Positions 41,799-44,405 of a stretch of 44,405 bases of DNA are shown here, piece by piece. Position numbers and translations under genes: made by a program. This DNA comes from Acidimicrobiales bacterium (lineage in GTDB: Bacteria; Actinomycetota; Acidimicrobiia; Acidimicrobiales; RAAP-2), in NCBI GenBank assembly GCA_015478655.1, contig JADMIJ010000031.1, forward strand, positions 1 through 44,405, read 5' to 3'. The notes under the pieces were generated by a model. That model made no database searches. It was not told the DNA's origin and worked only from the letters and a program-made list of their open reading frames with translations. Each line of letters begins with the position of its first letter. The stretch's first letter is position 1.

Positions 41799-43001
41799 GT
41801 GCAACTTTCAGGGGCCGTTACCGACCATCCGCCGCGCTCCGTGAGAGGCCTCGCCCTTGAGCTATGGGATGAGGATTCGGAGCGTCTTCTGCAGATCCGC
41901 AGGCCGTCGTGGGGTCCTCAGGAACAGAGCGGGACGCCGTCGTGGGGCCCCCACGAGACGGTATGGGCCATGGTCGGACACCAGGATTGCCGGGTGGCCT
42001 TGTCCCGCCCAGAGCTGGAATCCCAGATCGACAACAACAACCTGAAGCAGAGCGACTCCAACCTCCTATTTCTCGATGGTCAGGCACACGAGCGCCTTCG
42101 GAACATCATCAGCCGTGTTCTTCCCAGTTGGCGGGCGGCGGCCGAATCGTCCAGCCAATTCATCGATCGCCTGATCGGTCGATTGCCCGATGATTGTCGC
42201 CTGGACATCGTGGGTGACTTCGCCGAGCCGATAGCCGAGGACGCCATGCGCACCATTGTCGGCCTTCCCCAGGGGGAGGACGACCGGATGGCCCCGCTGC
42301 TCACGGAGATGAGCGCCCAGTTCGATCCCTCGTGCGCCGGTGACGTGATGATGTCGTCGGTGCGAGCTGGGCAGCAGGTGCTGTCCCATATCCGGCTGGC
42401 CTTCCGCCAGAAGTCCTATGCGTCCGGGTCGGTGCTCGATCTGCTCAATCAGGCCAGACTCGAAGGGGAGCTCTCGATTCGGGAGATGCTGGCCTCGTCG
42501 GTGATGCTGGCCCATGCCTCGTTTCAGAACTCGGCGAACCTGCTCAGCTTTGCGGCCGTCGAGACGATGACGAATCTCGAGGTGTTCGAGGTCATCACCA
42601 GCGGCACCCCCTCGGAGCAACGGAACTGCATCGAGGAGCTGGTGCGACTCGGGTCTCCGGTGTCGTTCCTCATCCGGCGGGCCGAGGCGGCGTTGACCAT
42701 CGGCACCACATCCATCGACAGGAGCGACATCGTCATTCCCTGTATCGGGCAAGCCAACAGGGATCCCGCCGTGTTCAAGGATCCCGACCAGTTCGATGCG
42801 TTGCGTGATCGCACCGCGCACCTGGCCTTCGGGGCCGGGCCTCATGCCTGCCTCGGTGCCGCCATCGCCCGAGCGGAGACACTCGCCGCGGTCAGCGCCC
42901 TGGCGGGCAGGTATCGGACCTTGACGCTCGAGTCGGTGACGTGGGGATCGAATGCGATCATGCACGGGCCGACCAGCTTGAGAGTCCGACTGGTCACCTG
43001 A
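41799..43001 (+). CDS. Cytochrome P450 homologue with atypical I-helix
   Basis: Heme-thiolate protein of 400 residues in the bacterial class I P450 style. The heme loop FGAGPHACLG contains the axial Cys351, and the ExxR pair is Glu280-Arg283 in EELVR. In the I-helix, the oxygen-activating pattern (A/G)Gx(E/D)T aligns with ASFQN (240-244), so the acid and alcohol residues become Gln243 and Asn244. A conventional monooxygenase cycle is therefore doubtful; coupling, peroxygenase or non-catalytic roles are possible. Near residue 37 a PSWGP segment is duplicated, adding about 11 residues. The GTG start at 41799 has no ribosome binding site. It is convergent with the second P450. A redox partner is not visible here. 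Confidence 0.88.
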   Translation: MQLSGAVTDHPPRSVRGLALELWDEDSERLLQIRRPSWGPQEQSGTPSWGPHETVWAMVGHQDCRVALSRPELESQIDNNNLKQSDSNLLFLDGQAHERLRNIISRVLPSWRAAAESSSQFIDRLIGRLPDDCRLDIVGDFAEPIAEDAMRTIVGLPQGEDDRMAPLLTEMSAQFDPSCAGDVMMSSVRAGQQVLSHIRLAFRQKSYASGSVLDLLNQARLEGELSIREMLASSVMLAHASFQNSANLLSFAAVETMTNLEVFEVITSGTPSEQRNCIEELVRLGSPVSFLIRRAEAALTIGTTSIDRSDIVIPCIGQANRDPAVFKDPDQFDALRDRTAHLAFGAGPHACLGAAIARAETLAAVSALAGRYRTLTLESVTWGSNAIMHGPTSLRVRLVT

Positions 43002-43006
43002 CGATC

Positions 43007-43026
43007 GGACCGGGCCTTGATGGTCC
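43007..43026. terminator. Weak hairpin between convergent P450 genes
   Basis: GGACC and GGTCC can pair across a ten-base loop in the 34-base gap between the two P450 stop codons. The stem is short, but the position suits a shared terminator. Confidence 0.25.
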
Positions 43027-43035
43027 TTGAAGGGA

Positions 43036-44298
43036 TCAGCCGCGCATGGATACCGGGAGCGCTTCCATGCCCCGGAGGATCACATTCGACTTGTAGGTGA
43101 CATCGTCGGCGGCCAGGGTCAATCGTGGCGCCCGCCGTAGCAACGAGCTGAGCGCGAGCTGGGTCTCCATTCTCGCCAACGGGGCGCCCAGGCAGTGGTG
43201 GATCCCGAACCCCAACCCGAGGTGGTTGTTGGGACTCCTGGTGATGTCGAAGCGCTCGGGGTCGGCGAACTGGACCGGGTCGCGATTGGCAGAGGCGAGG
43301 AGCAGCATGGCGAAGTCACCCTTGCCGAACTCGACCCCCCCGAACTCGCAGTCCTCGATGAAGGTCCTGGTTGTGAGCTGCACCGGTGAGACATACCGCA
43401 GCATCTCCTCGATGCCGCTCCGGTGCACGCCGGGGTCGGTCCGGAACTCCTCCAGCTGATCCGGATGGCGCAGCAGGGCCAGCGTTCCCCCGGCGATGAG
43501 GTTGACGGTCGTTTCGTGTCCGGCGGTCAACAACAGGACGCACGTCGATAGCACTTCGACCTCGCTCAGCACCGTGCCACCGTCCTCCACGCCGACCAGG
43601 CCGCTGAGCAAGTCATCACGGGGGTTCCGCCTGCGCTCCGCCATCAACTCGAAGACGTACTGGGCGAATTGGGTGATGGCCTCGCCTCGGGCCTCGATGA
43701 CATCGTCGCTCAAGAGAAAGTCGGGGTCGAGCCCCCGGGCCAACGCCTGGGACCAAACCTTGAACCGATCCTGATCCGCCACCGGGACCCCCAGAAGGTC
43801 GCAGATGATACGGACCGGCAGGGGATAGGCGAACTCGGCCACAAGGTCGACGTGATCGGCGTCCATGGCAGCGTCGAGGAGCTCGTCGACCACCTGCTGG
43901 GTTCGTTCCCGGAGCGACTCCACCACTTTGGGTGTGAAGGCCTTGGCCACCAGCCCGCGCAGTCGGGTGTGATCCGGGGGATCCCGGAAGATGAACGGCC
44001 GCATCTCGACGATGCCGGCTGCCATGGGATTGTCCTCGGCGATCGGTCGCCGGAATCGCTCGGGCATGCCCCCGGTGTCCATGCTCATGCTGTCCGAACT
44101 GGCCCGGCGGTCACGAAGAATGGCAAGGCAGTCGGCGTGGGAGGCCACGACCCAGAACCCCAGCTCGCTGCGGTGGATCGGGGCCCGCTCCCGGATCTCG
44201 GCGTAGAGCGCGAACGGATCACCCGACCATCGTGGGTCGAAGGGATCGAAGACGACAGGGTCCGATGTCGGTTCAGTCGCGGAGGACATCACGAACAT
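43036..44298 (-). CDS. Cytochrome P450 monooxygenase
   Basis: Soluble bacterial P450 of about 420 residues with all canonical motifs: the C-helix HTRLRGLVAKAFTP, I-helix LLLTAGHETTVNL with the acid-alcohol pair, ExxR in EEMLRY, and heme loop LGFGIHHCLGAPLAR with the axial cysteine. It should hydroxylate a small lipophilic molecule using electrons from ferredoxin and its reductase, neither of which is in the window. The start is uncertain: ATG 44298 and ATG 44289 are both near the homologous start and lack ribosome binding sites. A TTG at 44373 extends the frame but crosses a palindrome (44342-44355) that looks like an operator. It is convergent with the atypical P450. Confidence 0.94.
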   Translation of the reverse strand: MFVMSSATEPTSDPVVFDPFDPRWSGDPFALYAEIRERAPIHRSELGFWVVASHADCLAILRDRRASSDSMSMDTGGMPERFRRPIAEDNPMAAGIVEMRPFIFRDPPDHTRLRGLVAKAFTPKVVESLRERTQQVVDELLDAAMDADHVDLVAEFAYPLPVRIICDLLGVPVADQDRFKVWSQALARGLDPDFLLSDDVIEARGEAITQFAQYVFELMAERRRNPRDDLLSGLVGVEDGGTVLSEVEVLSTCVLLLTAGHETTVNLIAGGTLALLRHPDQLEEFRTDPGVHRSGIEEMLRYVSPVQLTTRTFIEDCEFGGVEFGKGDFAMLLLASANRDPVQFADPERFDITRSPNNHLGLGFGIHHCLGAPLARMETQLALSSLLRRAPRLTLAADDVTYKSNVILRGMEALPVSMRG

Positions 44299-44341
44299 AC
44301 GATGGTATCGGTCGTTGTCGGCTGCACCTGAAGGTGATCTG

Positions 44342-44355
44342 GCAACAACTGTTGC
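44342..44355. promoter_or_regulatory. Inverted repeat upstream of second P450
   Basis: GCAACA-AC-TGTTGC has perfect 6-bp arms, and two of the next three flanking pairs also match. It lies 44-57 bases before the P450 start at 44298, consistent with an operator. Confidence 0.45.
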
Positions 44356-44405
44356 TAGTGCGGTGACATTCAAATAGCGCGCGATTGATGGACGGTCTCG
44401 AGGGC

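Overview
The window is high-GC DNA with the gene content of a free-living actinobacterium. Indicators are a ctaC-ctaD-ctaF aa3 oxidase module with the actinobacterial subunit IV, an F420-type luciferase-like oxidoreductase, paired large/small FadE-like acyl-CoA dehydrogenases, a KstR-like TetR regulator, a thiolase-like protein of the TLP1 type and many GTG starts. A deep actinobacterial lineage such as Acidimicrobiia would fit, but that placement is inference. By eye the two ends (about 1-1,830 and 40,080-44,405) are clearly less GC-rich than the centre. I see no rRNA, tRNA, insertion sequence, phage gene or CRISPR array.

Layout. (1) 2-1,435: membrane-anchored GGDEF protein, then a 426-bp gene-free stretch. 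(2) 1,862-10,435, all minus strand: a TLP1-like protein, enoyl-CoA hydratase, a CopD-like membrane protein, tatA, a membrane protein of unknown function, an alkylsulfatase-like metallo-beta-lactamase hydrolase, and the translationally coupled ctaC-ctaD-ctaF. (3) 10,561-20,144: a family 1 glycosidase, nitronate monooxygenase, a small DUF5522 cysteine protein, a DHA2 drug exporter, a sphingosine-1-phosphate-lyase-like PLP enzyme, an ABC-2 exporter pair and two divergent TetR regulators. (4) 20,169-36,929: a catabolic island with a cyclase-family hydrolase, aldehyde dehydrogenase, D-aminoacylase-like amidohydrolase, an MscS channel with a Thr-rich partner, a four-gene unit (amidohydrolase, large and small acyl-CoA dehydrogenases, LLM oxidoreductase), SDR, SGNH esterase, a second large/small acyl-CoA dehydrogenase pair and a divergent thiolase. 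(5) 36,993-44,298: a PAS-GGDEF-EAL protein, a stand-alone beta-ketoacyl synthase and two convergent cytochromes P450.

The most striking signal is a recurrent 15-bp palindrome of the form CTGAC-N5-GTCAG. It occurs in five separate intergenic regions of block 4 and its border: at the start of the TetR gene, and upstream of the aldehyde dehydrogenase, the deacylase/MscS pair, the four-gene operon and the dehydrogenase/thiolase pair. This suggests one TetR-controlled catabolic regulon whose regulator is probably encoded inside the window. The second region of interest is the synthase/P450 group at the right end. It has a P450 whose I-helix lacks the usual acid-alcohol pair, and large inverted repeats in each control region. 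It may be the edge of a biosynthetic cluster that continues outside the window.
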